Source of the DNA: Clostridium intestinale DSM 6191
Lineage (GTDB): Bacteria; Bacillota; Clostridia; Clostridiales; Clostridiaceae
DNA length: 64,000 nucleotides
Direction: 5' to 3'
Assembly (NCBI RefSeq): GCF_900130055.1
Contig: NZ_FQXU01000003.1
Span: 1-64,000 of the forward strand
The first letter of the stretch is position 1. Each line of letters begins with the position of its first letter. Of this stretch, positions 43,224 to 53,544 are shown piece by piece. The notes under the pieces were generated by a model. That model saw nothing but the letters and a program-made list of their open reading frames with translations. It was not told the origin of the DNA and searched no databases. The position numbers and the translations under genes were made by a program.

Positions 43224-44570
43224 ATGTTTAAGAAGATATTAATAGCTAACAGAGGAGAAATAGCAGTCAGAGTAATTAGAGCTTGTAGAGAACTTGGAAT
43301 AAAAACAGTAGCAGTATACTCTGAGGCTGATAGAGAAGCTCTTCACACTCAATTAGCTGATGAAGCTGTATGTATAGGTAAAGGCCCTGCTAAAGGTAGT
43401 TATTTAAATATACAGAATATATTAAGTGCATGTGTACTTACTGGTGCAGAAGCTATACATCCAGGCTTTGGATTTTTATCAGAAAATTCTAAGTTCGCTA
43501 AGATGTGCAGTGAATGTAATATCAAGTTTATAGGACCTGACTATGAGTCAATTGATCTTATGGGGAATAAGGCTAAGGCAAGAGAAACCATGAGAGAGGC
43601 AGGAGTACCTATAGCTCCAGGATATGAAGGGATTATAGAAAGTGAAGAACAAGCTTTAGAGATAGCTAGAGAAATAGGATTCCCTGTTATGATTAAAGCA
43701 GCTGCTGGTGGCGGAGGAAAAGGAATTAGAATAGCTTTTAATAATGATGAATTTTTAAAGGGATATTCTACTGCAAAGGCTGAAGCCATGAATTGTTTTG
43801 GAGATGATACTCTATATATAGAAAAATTTATTCAAGAACCTAAACATATAGAGTTTCAAATATTAGCAGATGAACATGGAAATATAATTCATTTAGGTGA
43901 AAGAGACTGCTCAATTCAAAGAAAAAATCAAAAAGTTATTGAAGAGGCACCATCATTAATCTTAGATGAAGCTTTGAGAAAAGAAATGGGTGACATTGCT
44001 ATAAAAGCAGCGGAAGCTGTTAATTATAAAAATGCTGGAACTATAGAATTTTTAGTAGATAAAAATAGAAATTATTATTTCATGGAAATGAATACTAGAA
44101 TTCAAGTAGAACATCCTATTACTGAAATGGTAACGGGAATAGATATAGTAAAAGAGCAGATAAAAATTGCTGCTGGAATACCTTTAGAAATAACTCAAGA
44201 GGATGTAACTATAAGTGGGCATGCTATAGAATGCAGAATAAATGCAGAAGATCCTAGATTTGGATTTAGACCTTGTCCAGGAAAAATAGAAGAGGTTATT
44301 GTTCCAGGCGGTTTTGGAGTTAGAATAGATTCAGCTATATATCAAGGATATACAATTCCTCATATCTATGATTCAATGATAGGAAAGCTTATAGTTCACG
44401 GTAGAAATAGAGAAGAAGCTATAATGAAGATGAAAAGAGCTTTAGGTGAATTCGCTATAGGTGGAGTTACTACGAATATAGATTTTCAATTCGATATATT
44501 AGAACATGAAGACTTTGTAAGAGGAGATTTTAATACTTCATTCTTAAAAGATAAGTTGGTGATTGAATGA
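43224..44570 (+). CDS. accC: biotin carboxylase subunit of acetyl-CoA carboxylase
   Basis: A 448-residue ATP-grasp enzyme carboxylating biotin. Blocks are [47 protein letters not shown] and [17 protein letters not shown] 43224 was chosen over an in-frame ATG 42 bases upstream because that one is inside fabZ; AGGTGAT is the ribosome site. Its stop overlaps the accD start as ATGA. Confidence 0.97.
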   Translation: MFKKILIANRGEIAVRVIRACRELGIKTVAVYSEADREALHTQLADEAVCIGKGPAKGSYLNIQNILSACVLTGAEAIHPGFGFLSENSKFAKMCSECNIKFIGPDYESIDLMGNKAKARETMREAGVPIAPGYEGIIESEEQALEIAREIGFPVMIKAAAGGGGKGIRIAFNNDEFLKGYSTAKAEAMNCFGDDTLYIEKFIQEPKHIEFQILADEHGNIIHLGERDCSIQRKNQKVIEEAPSLILDEALRKEMGDIAIKAAEAVNYKNAGTIEFLVDKNRNYYFMEMNTRIQVEHPITEMVTGIDIVKEQIKIAAGIPLEITQEDVTISGHAIECRINAEDPRFGFRPCPGKIEEVIVPGGFGVRIDSAIYQGYTIPHIYDSMIGKLIVHGRNREEAIMKMKRALGEFAIGGVTTNIDFQFDILEHEDFVRGDFNTSFLKDKLVIE

Positions 44571-45454
44571 CACTAAGAGATTTATTAAAAAAGAGAACTT
44601 ATATAACTTTATCTGCTGAAGCAATAAAAGGAGATAAAATAGAAGAAAACCATGAAAAGCCAATAATACCTGATGGAATGTGGCGTAAATGTAACGAATG
44701 TGGAGAGATTCTTTATAAGGAAGATGTAGAAAATAATCTTTGGGTTTGTACCAAGTGTAATTATCATTTTAGAATAAATGCAAGAACTAGATTAAATCTA
44801 ATTGTAGATGAAGATAGTTTTAAAGAGAATTTAATAGATATTAGAAGTGTTGATCCACTAAAGTTTAAAGGATATAAAGAAAAGTTATCAAAGTCTGAAA
44901 GTGATACAGGAGAAGCTGATGCTGTAATAACTGGAGTGGGTAAAATTAATGGTATAGAATCAGCTATAGCAGTTATGAACTCTGCTTTCATGATGGGAAG
45001 TATGGGAACTGTTGTAGGTGAAAAAATAACAAGACTAATTGAAGAAGCTACAGATAAAAAACTTCCATTAATAATATTTACAACTTCTGGTGGAGCTAGA
45101 ATGCAAGAAGGAATATTTTCTTTAATGCAGATGGCAAAAATCAGTGGAGCTATAAATCTTTACAACAAGACTGGATTACCTTATATAACTGTACTTACTG
45201 ATCCAACAACAGGAGGGGTTACGGCTTCTTTTGCAATGGAAGGTGATATAATTTTAAGTGAGCCAGGAGCTCTTATAGGTTTTGCAGGTAGAAGAGTAAT
45301 AGAAGGAACTATAAATCAAAAACTTCCTGATAATTTTCAAAAAGCTGAATTTCTATTAGAAAAAGGCTTTATAGACAATATAGTTAATAGAAAGAGTATG
45401 AAGGATACTATTTATAAATTATTAATTCTTCATGGGGTGAATAATAATGAATAG
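44567..45454 (+). CDS. accD: acetyl-CoA carboxylase carboxyltransferase beta subunit
   Basis: A 295-residue crotonase-fold subunit with an N-terminal zinc ribbon: Cys42, Cys45, Cys61 and Cys64 (KCNECGEI and VCTKCNYHF). Later blocks are [20 protein letters not shown] and GGVTASFAM. With AccA it transfers the carboxyl group to acetyl-CoA. Confidence 0.97.
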   Translation: MTLRDLLKKRTYITLSAEAIKGDKIEENHEKPIIPDGMWRKCNECGEILYKEDVENNLWVCTKCNYHFRINARTRLNLIVDEDSFKENLIDIRSVDPLKFKGYKEKLSKSESDTGEADAVITGVGKINGIESAIAVMNSAFMMGSMGTVVGEKITRLIEEATDKKLPLIIFTTSGGARMQEGIFSLMQMAKISGAINLYNKTGLPYITVLTDPTTGGVTASFAMEGDIILSEPGALIGFAGRRVIEGTINQKLPDNFQKAEFLLEKGFIDNIVNRKSMKDTIYKLLILHGVNNNE

Positions 45455-46262
45455 AGAATCTATCAAGAAATTTTCCGCATGGGAAAAAGTAAGTATTTCT
45501 AGAAAACAAGATAGACCAAATGCTTTATTTTATATAAATCATATATGTGAAGATTTTTTTGAACTTCATGGTGATAGAGCCTTTGGAGATGATAAGTCTG
45601 TAGTTGGTGGTATAGCTAAAATAGAGGGTATACCAGTAACTATTATTGGCATAGTTAAGGGAAATAATGCAAAAGAAAACATTGAAAGAAACTTTGGTAT
45701 GCCAAATCCAGAAGGCTATAGAAAGTCTTTAAGGCTTATGAAGCAAGCAGAGAAGTTTAATAGGCCCATTATATGTCTAGTTGATACTCCAGGGGCTTAT
45801 CCAGGTATGGGAGCTGAGGAGAGAGGACAAGGGCATGCTATAGCTCAAAATTTAAAAGAGATGTTCTCATTAACTGTTCCTATAATATCAATATTTATAG
45901 GAGAAGGTGGAAGTGGTGGAGCTTTAGCTTTGGGTATTGGTGATAGTATTTTGATGTTAGAGCATGCTATATATTCTATACTTACACCAGAAGGCTTTGC
46001 ATCTATATTATGGAAAGATCCTTCAAGAGCTAAAGAGGCTGCAGAAGTAATGGGAATAACTGCACAAGATTTATTAAGAAACGGAATAATAGATAAAGTT
46101 ATAAGAGAACCTTTAGGTGGAGCTCATCTAAATCCAGATAAAATAGCTTGGAGAATAAAAAAGAGGATTTTATCTGAATTGACTGAACTTATGGCTTTAG
46201 ATAAAGAAGAGCTTTTAATTAGAAGATATAAAAAGTTTAGAGATATGGGTAACTTTTATTAA
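45447..46262 (+). CDS. accA: acetyl-CoA carboxylase carboxyltransferase alpha subunit
   Basis: A 271-residue subunit with [55 protein letters not shown] and [12 protein letters not shown]. It overlaps accD by 8 bases and ends the operon nine bases before the terminator. Confidence 0.97.
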   Translation: MNRESIKKFSAWEKVSISRKQDRPNALFYINHICEDFFELHGDRAFGDDKSVVGGIAKIEGIPVTIIGIVKGNNAKENIERNFGMPNPEGYRKSLRLMKQAEKFNRPIICLVDTPGAYPGMGAEERGQGHAIAQNLKEMFSLTVPIISIFIGEGGSGGALALGIGDSILMLEHAIYSILTPEGFASILWKDPSRAKEAAEVMGITAQDLLRNGIIDKVIREPLGGAHLNPDKIAWRIKKRILSELTELMALDKEELLIRRYKKFRDMGNFY

Positions 46263-46270
46263 TATATAAA

Positions 46271-46304
46271 AATAGAACTGGATTAGTTTCCAGTTCTATT
46301 TTTT
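46271..46304. terminator. terminator of the fab/acc operon
   Basis: AATAGAACTGG (46271-46281) and CCAGTTCTATT (46290-46300) with a T run on the plus strand; it also reads into the end of the minus-strand gene at 46296. Confidence 0.85.
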
Positions 46305-46535
46305 CTTAATAAAAGGAATTCCACCTGATATAATAAAGTAATATAGAGCTATAGGAATAAATAAAATCACAGTTGTGGTATAGTTTATGTATCCTAAGTC
46401 ATTGGCTCCAAATAATAAAATAATTAAGATAAGCGGAATAAGAGTAAGTTTTATGAAGTTACTTTTATTCTTTTTATGTTTATAAACACCATATAAGTCG
46501 AAAAGTATAAGTGCTACAAGTATAATATATACCAT
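46296..46535 (-). CDS. small membrane protein, unknown
   Basis: A 79-residue protein with an N-terminal transmembrane helix (residues 2-17), a short basic loop (KHKKNKS) and two further hydrophobic stretches (29-44 and 51-72). It ends in a Lys cluster. I do not recognise a family. GAGGTATAC precedes the ATG. Three small helices and a good ribosome site suggest a real gene, transcribed towards the fab terminator. Confidence 0.6.
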   Translation of the reverse strand: MVYIILVALILFDLYGVYKHKKNKSNFIKLTLIPLILIILLFGANDLGYINYTTTVILFIPIALYYFIISGGIPFIKKK

Positions 46536-46594
46536 TTGTATACCTCACTAAATAAAATTTCTTTTAGAGTATATCATAAAAATAAACACAATAA

Positions 46595-46621
46595 AAGCCA
46601 TGGATTTAATGACCATGGCTT
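46595..46621 (-). terminator. terminator of the ECF S-component gene
   Basis: On the minus strand AAGCCATGG and CCATGGCTT pair around a 9-base loop, followed by TTTATTG. Confidence 0.75.
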
Positions 46622-46625
46622 CATA

Positions 46626-47141
46626 TTATGCAAGATTATTACTTTCGTTATCAAAGTTTAAATTAACATTTTTAGCTAATACTTTAACTAAAGCATATGA
46701 TATAGTTCCATCAACTAAGTGATGGATTACAGTTCCTATTCCAACAACAATTAAAGCATTTGTGAAGCTAAATCCAAAAGGAATAACTATTAGAGCTTCT
46801 AGTAGTGCGTGAATTGGAGCAGTTATTAATATTACATATTTAAATGGAACTTTCTTTTTAACTAAATAGCCACCTACTCCACCTACAACAGTATGCATTG
46901 CAGCTCTTGCGGCTATTACAGGACTCGCTGTTATTGAAAAACCTACAGCTGACCCAATACCTACAGCAACAGCAACTCCTGGACTAATTAGCATAGCTAT
47001 AAATAATGGAACATGGGAAGCTATAGTAGCTGAAAATGGTGGAATTAAGACTCTTAAAAATCCAAAATAAAGCGGAATAATAATTGATATAGCTGTTAAA
47101 AGTGCGGCATAAATCATTTTAGTAACATTTCTTTGCATCAT
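46626..47141 (-). CDS. ECF transporter S component (substrate unknown)
   Basis: A 171-residue membrane protein with about six transmembrane helices. It starts with KMIYAALLTAISIIIP, which is typical of vitamin-capturing S components of energy-coupling factor importers, and has many small residues in the helices. It would borrow shared EcfA/A'/T subunits encoded elsewhere. The vitamin cannot be named from sequence alone. AGGAGGATTAT precedes the ATG, and an operator-like palindrome lies at 47162-47179. Confidence 0.75.
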   Translation of the reverse strand: MMQRNVTKMIYAALLTAISIIIPLYFGFLRVLIPPFSATIASHVPLFIAMLISPGVAVAVGIGSAVGFSITASPVIAARAAMHTVVGGVGGYLVKKKVPFKYVILITAPIHALLEALIVIPFGFSFTNALIVVGIGTVIHHLVDGTISYALVKVLAKNVNLNFDNESNNLA

Positions 47142-47161
47142 ATAATCCTCCTAAACTTCTG

Positions 47162-47179
47162 TATATACACCAGTATATA
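47162..47179 (-). promoter_or_regulatory. operator-like palindrome upstream of the S-component gene
   Basis: TATATACACCAGTATATA has outer half-sites TATATAC and GTATATA in inverted orientation, 21 bases upstream of the start. A repressor of vitamin uptake is plausible but not identified. Confidence 0.4.
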
Positions 47180-47294
47180 GTGGTAATTAGGATTTGTAAA
47201 TAGAATTGTAGATTTTTAGACATAGATTATGATAAAATATAAAGTAAATATATAGAAAAATATAGAACAGTTGGTATTGAATTAGGAGGGAATT

Positions 47295-47993
47295 ATGTTA
47301 GAAGTTAATAATATAACAAAAAGTTATGGGAAATTTAAAGCAGTAAAAGATATAAGCTTTAAGGTAGAACAAGGAGAAATAGCAGTTTTAGTAGGACCTA
47401 ATGGTGCAGGAAAGTCAACCATAATAAAATCCATAGCGGGACTACTAAAATATGAAGGAGAAATAAAGATAGGTGGAAAACACAATAAGAGTATTGAAGG
47501 GAAAAGGTTATTTAACTATGTTCCTGAAATGCCAGCCATGTATCCATTACTTACAGTAGATGAACATATTCACTTTATAGCAAAAGCCTATGGACTTAAC
47601 GATTATAAAGAAAAAGCAGAAGAGCTTTTAAAGACCTTTGATATGGTTGATAAAAGAACTAAACTAGGACAAGAATTATCAAAAGGTATGCAGCAAAAGG
47701 TAAGTATCATGTGCGGCCTTATAACTAATCCTAAATTAATCCTTTTTGATGAACCTATGATAGGATTAGATCCTAAAGCAATTAAGGAACTTAAGAACTA
47801 TTTTGCAAAACTAAAGGAATCAGGAGCAGCAATCATAATAAGTACCCATCTTTTAGATAGTGTGCAAGATCTATGGGATAGAATACTTATAATGAAAGAA
47901 GGGGAAATTATTTTATCAAAAACAAAGGGAGAATTTAATGAATCTGGAGATAACTTAGAAGAAATATTCTTTGAATTTACGGAGGAAAATTAG
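47295..47993 (+). CDS. ABC transporter ATP-binding protein
   Basis: A 232-residue ATPase. Walker A is GPNGAGKSTIIKS, the signature is ELSKGMQQKVSIMCG (LSKGM in place of LSGGQ), Walker B is LILFDEPMIGLDP, and the H-loop is STHLLDSV. The LSKGM form is common in ABC-2 type exporters. It runs directly into its partner permease at 47994. Confidence 0.92.
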   Translation: MLEVNNITKSYGKFKAVKDISFKVEQGEIAVLVGPNGAGKSTIIKSIAGLLKYEGEIKIGGKHNKSIEGKRLFNYVPEMPAMYPLLTVDEHIHFIAKAYGLNDYKEKAEELLKTFDMVDKRTKLGQELSKGMQQKVSIMCGLITNPKLILFDEPMIGLDPKAIKELKNYFAKLKESGAAIIISTHLLDSVQDLWDRILIMKEGEIILSKTKGEFNESGDNLEEIFFEFTEEN

Positions 47994-49568
47994 ATGGGAG
48001 CATTATTTTATCTAATAAGAAGAAGTATAATAAACTTCATAAAAAACTTAAAAAAACAACCGTCTAAATTAATCCCCTTTGTATTTATAATAGGAATGGT
48101 AGTTTTTATGCTTGCAACAATGTCAAAGGATAAAAATATCTTTGACAAAAATATTCCGCCACAATATATAACTTCATTTTTTACTTTAGGCATATTATTT
48201 TTCTTTTTTTCTTCATTAATAATGTCTATAGGAAAAAGAAGCACCCAATTTTTTATGAGTGATGTAAATATGGCTTTTACATCTCCAATAAAACCACAAA
48301 ATCTATTGATATATGAATTTATTAAAAGTATTTCCTCAGCTGGAGTATTTTTATTAGTTTTTCTATATCAAATACCAAATTTAAAGATTAATTTAGGATT
48401 AAGCAATATGGGCATAGTTCTAATAATATTAATACTTGGTTTGTTTTTTGTTACCCTATCAATAATATCAATATTTATATATAGCCTATGTTCTACAAAA
48501 CCATACCTTAATAAAATATTTAATATAGTATTTAAAGGGGCAGCTGCTTTAACTTTATTATTTCCAGCATTAAAGTTATTTCAAAATAAGGATGATTTGT
48601 TTAACACATTTGTTAATATGTTTTCAAGCAAAAACATTGACTACATCCCTTTAATAGGTTGGTACAAAGCAATGTTTAATAAAGCAATAACAAATGTTGA
48701 TGGAATATTTTTTGTATATGCACTTTTAAACATACTTGTTATAGGGATACTTGCAGTAATTCTTTATAATATGAACCTTGATTATTATGAGGATGTAATT
48801 CAAGGAGCAGAACTTAAGGAAGATGTTTTAAAACTAAAAACTAAACAGATTAATCCTAAAGAATTCAATTTAAATAATAGAAAAATGAAGACAAGAAAAA
48901 TTACATTTAACTATAATGCTAATTATGGAAAAACATTATTTTATAGACACATTCTAGAATATAGAAAAACAGGATTTGGTATATTAAATTTATATACCTT
49001 ATTAATGGTTTCAGCAGCAGTTATATACGGTAAGTTTGTACCTATAAATGATATATTACCTCTACTTTATGGATATATATATATTTCAGGGCTAGCTTCC
49101 TTTGGAAACAAGATACATCAAGAAATGGCAAAACCATATATATTCCTTATACCAGACTCACAAGAAAGTAAGATTTTCTGGGGAACCTTATCATCAGCTT
49201 TGAAATTCTTAGTAGATGGAAGTTTAAGTTTTTTAGTGGCAGGAATATTAACTAAATCAAATCCACTTACTATAGTTTTGGCTATAATAGTTTATGTTTC
49301 CTTTGGATTTGTCTTTATATATGGAGGAGTACTAAATTACAGATTGTTTGGAAGAATAGCATCTAATGCTTTAAAAGGATTTTTGATGTTTATAAGTATA
49401 TTTATTTACGTTCTTCCAGGGATTATAGCTTCTATTATAATATCAGTGAAGTTAGAGTTTTTAGGCCAATATGCGATATATTTTTCCTTTATAATATGGA
49501 ACATGTTAGTTTCTCTAGTTATTATGCAATTTGCAAAAGGTGTATTAAATCATTGTGAGCTTGATTAG
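47994..49568 (+). CDS. putative ABC exporter membrane protein
   Basis: A 524-residue protein with about 10 to 12 transmembrane helices and a central cytoplasmic stretch (about 265-310, DYYEDVIQGAELKEDVLKLK). It fits the putative ABC exporter family found beside such ATPases in Firmicutes. It begins right after the ATPase stop and ends at a terminator. The substrate is unknown. Confidence 0.8.
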   Translation: MGALFYLIRRSIINFIKNLKKQPSKLIPFVFIIGMVVFMLATMSKDKNIFDKNIPPQYITSFFTLGILFFFFSSLIMSIGKRSTQFFMSDVNMAFTSPIKPQNLLIYEFIKSISSAGVFLLVFLYQIPNLKINLGLSNMGIVLIILILGLFFVTLSIISIFIYSLCSTKPYLNKIFNIVFKGAAALTLLFPALKLFQNKDDLFNTFVNMFSSKNIDYIPLIGWYKAMFNKAITNVDGIFFVYALLNILVIGILAVILYNMNLDYYEDVIQGAELKEDVLKLKTKQINPKEFNLNNRKMKTRKITFNYNANYGKTLFYRHILEYRKTGFGILNLYTLLMVSAAVIYGKFVPINDILPLLYGYIYISGLASFGNKIHQEMAKPYIFLIPDSQESKIFWGTLSSALKFLVDGSLSFLVAGILTKSNPLTIVLAIIVYVSFGFVFIYGGVLNYRLFGRIASNALKGFLMFISIFIYVLPGIIASIIISVKLEFLGQYAIYFSFIIWNMLVSLVIMQFAKGVLNHCELD

Positions 49569-49597
49569 AAGGTGAGTTTTTACTCATCTTCTTTTTT
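49568..49597 (+). terminator. terminator of the ABC exporter pair
   Basis: GAAGGTGAGT TTTT ACTCATCTTC with one G-T pair, followed by TTTTTT; it begins at the last base of the permease gene. Confidence 0.8.
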
Positions 49598-49650
49598 GCT
49601 ATTATGTAGGGTATAATAATGATATTAAAAAAGAAAAGAGGATATATAAT

Positions 49651-50058
49651 ATGGATAGTGTTCAGGTGGCAAAAATAGCAACAAGGATGGCTATTTCTTC
49701 AAGAGAAGAGGAACATAAATTAAGAGATGAATTTGGGGCATTGGGAGCAAATACTGCAGCTGTAGATATAGGTGGAAATATAAATAATTCTATACAAAAG
49801 ATTTTAGAAAGAACCTTGGTTGCATCCAAAAGATGTGGTCTTATACGTGAAGAGCACATTCACGAAGGAGCTGTTATTGGAGCTTGCAGAGATGCAATTA
49901 TGCAAGTTGCAAATAGAGCAAGTGGTCAAAATGTTGGGGGAAAAATAGGTATAGCAGTTTCGGGGGAACATTTAAGCGTTTGCATATTTTTAAGCATTGG
50001 ATTACTTCACTTAAATGAGATAGTCATTGGGATTGGGCATAGAGCTATAACAAAATAA
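49651..50058 (+). CDS. hutP: HutP-family RNA-binding antiterminator-like protein
   Basis: A 135-residue protein matching HutP. The EEHIHEGAVIGACRDAI segment (about 70-86) supplies the histidines that bind Mg2+ and L-histidine in Bacillus HutP. VGGKIGIAVSGEHLSV and HRAITK are also present. In Bacillus it antiterminates the histidine-use operon, but no hut genes lie nearby, so the regulated transcript is elsewhere or different. AGAGGATAT precedes the ATG. Confidence 0.88.
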   Translation: MDSVQVAKIATRMAISSREEEHKLRDEFGALGANTAAVDIGGNINNSIQKILERTLVASKRCGLIREEHIHEGAVIGACRDAIMQVANRASGQNVGGKIGIAVSGEHLSVCIFLSIGLLHLNEIVIGIGHRAITK

Positions 50059-50215
50059 ATATTTACTTTTTAATATTATTATGATATTATTAAAAATAAT
50101 ATTTTATCAATAAATGAGTGAATTAATTAAGTTGTTAGTAGTAAATGTAGGATATTATTGATAAATATTAGAAATAAATTAATAATTTTTTATAATTTAA
50201 GAAGGAGATGGCAGT

Positions 50216-51202
50216 ATGGTAGGGAAGAAGAAAGTTGCCTTGATTTTATGCGCATTAGTTGCAGTAAGTTCTTTTGTAGCTTGCGCTAAAAAAGAAGGGG
50301 ACAAGAAAAAAATTGGTATTTCACAAATAGTTGAGCATCCAGCATTGGATTCTGCAAGAAAAGGATTCATTGATGGACTTAAAGAAAAAGGATTTGAGGA
50401 AGGCAAAAATCTAGAAATTGATTATCAAAATGCCCAAGGAGACATTGCAACAACTCAAACAATAGCTCAAGGATTTGTTAGTAATAAAAAAGATTTAGTA
50501 TTAGCTATTGCAACACCTAGTGCTCAATCAGCTTATAATGCTACAAAGGATATTCCAATAGTATTTACAGCAGTTACAGATCCAGTAGTTGCAGGAATAG
50601 TTAAGGATGTAAAGAGTACAGGAACTAACGTTACAGGAACTTCTGATAATGTTTCAATAGCAGATCAATTAAAGGTTTTACAAAAAGTATTACCTAATGC
50701 AAAAACTATCGGAGTAATATATACAACTTCTGAAGCTAACTCTGGAGTGCAAGTTAAAGCACTTAAAGAAGAAGCTGCAAAATTAGGATTACAAGTTAAA
50801 GAAGCTGGTGCAGCAACTAGCAATGATATAGATCAAAGTTTAAACTCAATATTAGGTTCAATAGACGTATTATACACTCCTACAGATAACAATGTAGCAG
50901 CAGCTTATGATTTAGTAGGTAAAAGAGCATTAGAAAAAAATGTACCTATATTTGGAGCAGAATCTGCTATAGTAGCAAAAGGTGGATTAATAACAGCAGG
51001 TATTGACTACTATAAATTAGGAAAAGAAGCTGGATATCAAGCAGCTGAAATCTTAAACGGTAAAAAACCATCAGAAATACCAGTAGGATTCCAAACAGAT
51101 TTACAAACTACTATAAACACTGATGTTGCTAAAAAACTTGGAATAACTATACCAGCTGATATAGAAAAGAGTGCTGAAAAAGTTACAGGAGGGGTTAATT
51201 AA
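50216..51202 (+). CDS. ABC importer substrate-binding lipoprotein (TrpX-like)
   Basis: A 328-residue lipoprotein of the ABC_sub_bind family (PF04392). The signal ends in FVAC (Cys about 22), followed by AKKEGDKKKIGISQIVEHPALD, FTAVTDPVVAG, VTGTSDNV and KTIGVIYTTSEANS. Relatives include the streptococcal tryptophan-uptake protein TrpX; the ligand here is not certain. It overlaps the permease start (TAATG). AAGGAGATGG precedes the ATG. Confidence 0.9.
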   Translation: MVGKKKVALILCALVAVSSFVACAKKEGDKKKIGISQIVEHPALDSARKGFIDGLKEKGFEEGKNLEIDYQNAQGDIATTQTIAQGFVSNKKDLVLAIATPSAQSAYNATKDIPIVFTAVTDPVVAGIVKDVKSTGTNVTGTSDNVSIADQLKVLQKVLPNAKTIGVIYTTSEANSGVQVKALKEEAAKLGLQVKEAGAATSNDIDQSLNSILGSIDVLYTPTDNNVAAAYDLVGKRALEKNVPIFGAESAIVAKGGLITAGIDYYKLGKEAGYQAAEILNGKKPSEIPVGFQTDLQTTINTDVAKKLGITIPADIEKSAEKVTGGVN

Positions 51203-52119
51203 TGTCTTTAGTGTTAAATGTTTTAGAGCAAGGCTTGCTATTTGCCTTAGTATCTATTGGCGTATATATAACCTATAAGATATTAGATTTCCCAGATCTT
51301 TCAGTAGATGGAACATTCCCATTAGGTGCTGCAGTATGTGCAGCCCTTTTAGCTAATGGGGTGAATCCTATCTTATCTGTATTTGTATCTTTGGCAGCAG
51401 GGGCAGTAGCAGGATGTATAACAGGATTATTACACGTAAAATTAAAAATAGACAGTTTAATGTCAGGAATATTAGTTATGATTGGCTTATATTCCATAAA
51501 CCTAAGAATTATGGGTAAATCCAACTCTCCACTATTTAACTTTGGAAACATATTTAAGTCTTTTGAATTAAATGTTGGAGAATTAAGGCTTTCACCAATA
51601 ATAATTATTTTAGCCTTTGTAATAGTTGCTAAAATAATTATGGACTTATTCTTAAAAACAAAAAGAGGATTTTTATTAATTGCAACAGGAGATAATGAAC
51701 AAGTAGTTACCTCACTTGGAATAAATAAAGATAATGTTAAAATAATGGCTCTTATGATATCTAATGGATTAGTTGCATTAGCAGGTGGATTAACAGCTCA
51801 ATATCAAGGTTTCGCAGACGTTGGTATGGGAACAGGTGTTGTAGTTATGGGGCTTGCATCAGTAATTATAGGGGTTTCAGTATTCCAAAAGATGAGTTTT
51901 GTAAAAGCTACAAGTTTAGCTATATTTGGTGCAATAATATATAAAGCCGTAGTTGCAATAGCGCTTCAGCTTGGCTTATCACCTAATGATTTAAAACTTA
52001 TAACTGCTGTAATAGTTATTATTGCTTTAGCTGCAAATAATAAAGGCGGTATATTTAAGAGAAAAAAAGTTATGAAGGGTGGTGTTTTAGCTAATGCTGA
52101 AAGTAAAGGGACTGTGTAA
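51202..52119 (+). CDS. ABC importer permease (BPD_transp_2 type, TrpY-like)
   Basis: A 305-residue permease with about nine transmembrane helices, of the ribose/branched-chain amino acid permease superfamily. DFPDLSVDGTFPLGAAV near residue 30 and GGLTAQYQGFADVGMG near 195 are characteristic. It starts at the last base of the substrate-binding gene and overlaps the ATPase gene by 26 bases. Confidence 0.88.
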   Translation: MSLVLNVLEQGLLFALVSIGVYITYKILDFPDLSVDGTFPLGAAVCAALLANGVNPILSVFVSLAAGAVAGCITGLLHVKLKIDSLMSGILVMIGLYSINLRIMGKSNSPLFNFGNIFKSFELNVGELRLSPIIIILAFVIVAKIIMDLFLKTKRGFLLIATGDNEQVVTSLGINKDNVKIMALMISNGLVALAGGLTAQYQGFADVGMGTGVVVMGLASVIIGVSVFQKMSFVKATSLAIFGAIIYKAVVAIALQLGLSPNDLKLITAVIVIIALAANNKGGIFKRKKVMKGGVLANAESKGTV

Positions 52120-52888
52120 GGTTTTTAATGAAAATACTGTAAATGAGCATAGAGTATTTGATGAATTTGAAATAGAAGTAAAAACTGGAGACTTTGTATC
52201 AATAATAGGTTCTAATGGAGCAGGAAAAAGTACTTTATTAAATCTAGTAGGTGGAAGTCTTTCTGGAGATTATGGTTCGATATTTATAGATGATACAGAA
52301 ATGATAGATATGCCTGAATATAAAAGATCAAAAATCATTGGAAGAGTATATCAAAGTCCTTCAATGGGTGTATCACCTAACATGACTATATTAGAAAACT
52401 TATCTCTAGCAGATAATAAAGGGAAAAAGTTTGGATTAACATTTGCAGTTGATAAAAGCAGAATAGATCATTATAAAGAATTACTTAAAAAAGTTAACTT
52501 AGGACTTGAAGATAAACTTTACACAAAAGTAGGGTTATTATCAGGTGGTCAAAGACAGGCTTTAACCTTAATGATGTCAGTTATGTCTAATCCAAAACTG
52601 TTATTATTAGATGAACATACAGCTGCATTAGACCCTAAAACATCAGAAAAAATAATGGAGATAACCAGAGAGATTGTTAAAGAAAGAAAAATTACAACAC
52701 TTATGGTTACTCACAACTTAAACCATGCAATCACATCTGGAAACAGACTTATAATGATGCATGAAGGAAAAATCGTAATTGATGTTAGCGGAGAAGAAAA
52801 AGCTTCACTAGATACAGATAAACTTATCAATTTATTTGAAAAAGTGCATATTAAAGATGGATTAAGTGATAGAACATTGTTCAGTTAA
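52094..52888 (+). CDS. ABC importer ATPase (TrpZ-like)
   Basis: A 264-residue ATPase with Walker A GSNGAGKSTLLN, the signature LLSGGQRQALTLMM, Walker B LLLLDEHTAALDP and the H-loop VTHNLNHA. It completes the three-gene importer; the gene overlaps the permease end. Confidence 0.9.
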   Translation: MLKVKGLCKVFNENTVNEHRVFDEFEIEVKTGDFVSIIGSNGAGKSTLLNLVGGSLSGDYGSIFIDDTEMIDMPEYKRSKIIGRVYQSPSMGVSPNMTILENLSLADNKGKKFGLTFAVDKSRIDHYKELLKKVNLGLEDKLYTKVGLLSGGQRQALTLMMSVMSNPKLLLLDEHTAALDPKTSEKIMEITREIVKERKITTLMVTHNLNHAITSGNRLIMMHEGKIVIDVSGEEKASLDTDKLINLFEKVHIKDGLSDRTLFS

Positions 52889-52902
52889 TCATCTTAGTAA
52901 AC

Positions 52903-52933
52903 AACCCCCAAAAGCATTATGCTTTTGGGGGTT
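52903..52933 (+). terminator. strong terminator of the ABC importer operon
   Basis: AACCCCCAAAAGCAT (52903-52917) with ATGCTTTTGGGGGTT (52919-52933), a 15-base arm match with unusual G/C content for this DNA. Confidence 0.9.
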
Positions 52934-53022
52934 AAACTTTTGGATAAATAAGGTATAATAAATTTAATGGAGTTTAAGGTATAGTTCCTCAATATAATAA
53001 CTGATTATGAAAGGTGTCTTAT

Positions 53023-53526
53023 ATGTTAAATACAGATAGATGTGTGATGAATAAGATAAGTAAAAATGATTATGAGGATATAAAGAAGTTGTATTTTGAC
53101 GAAAGGGTGAGAGAGTTTCTTGGTGGGGTTGTAACGGAAGAAAGGTATAACAACATTTTTGAAGAGATGTTAAATGATAATGAAGAGTCAATTTATCTAA
53201 CAGTTAGAGACAATACTACAGATGAACTAGTTGGATTAGTTTCACTTGATAAACATCATGATGGAGTAAGTACGGAAATTTCCTATCAGTTTGTGAGTGG
53301 ATTATGGGGACAAGGATATGGAAATGAAGTTATTAGAAAACTTATGGATTATGCCTTTAAAGAATTAAACTTAAATAAATTAGTTGCTGAAACTCAAACT
53401 GCAAATAAAGCTTCATGTAGATTATTAACAAAGCTTGGCATGAGTATAGAAGAATCAATTTATAGATTTGGTGCTGAGCAATATATATTTAGGATTTTAA
53501 GAGACGAGTATTATAAAAATAACTAG
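53023..53526 (+). CDS. GNAT-family N-acetyltransferase
   Basis: A 167-residue GNAT with the acetyl-CoA-binding motif A around GLWGQGYGNEVIRKLMDYA (about 95-115) and the AETQTANKASCRLLTKLGM block. It belongs to the RimJ/RimL-like group; the acceptor is not known. The start is ATG 53023 after GAAAGGTG; the frame could also begin at GTG 53014. It is the first of three GNAT genes in 2 kb. Confidence 0.85.
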   Translation: MLNTDRCVMNKISKNDYEDIKKLYFDERVREFLGGVVTEERYNNIFEEMLNDNEESIYLTVRDNTTDELVGLVSLDKHHDGVSTEISYQFVSGLWGQGYGNEVIRKLMDYAFKELNLNKLVAETQTANKASCRLLTKLGMSIEESIYRFGAEQYIFRILRDEYYKNN

Positions 53527-53544
53527 GAAGAAGTGGTGAATAAT

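Noticed and set aside
50059-50215. Tryptophan T-box before the TrpX-like importer
   Set aside because: No AGGGTGGNACCGCG element is present in this stretch.
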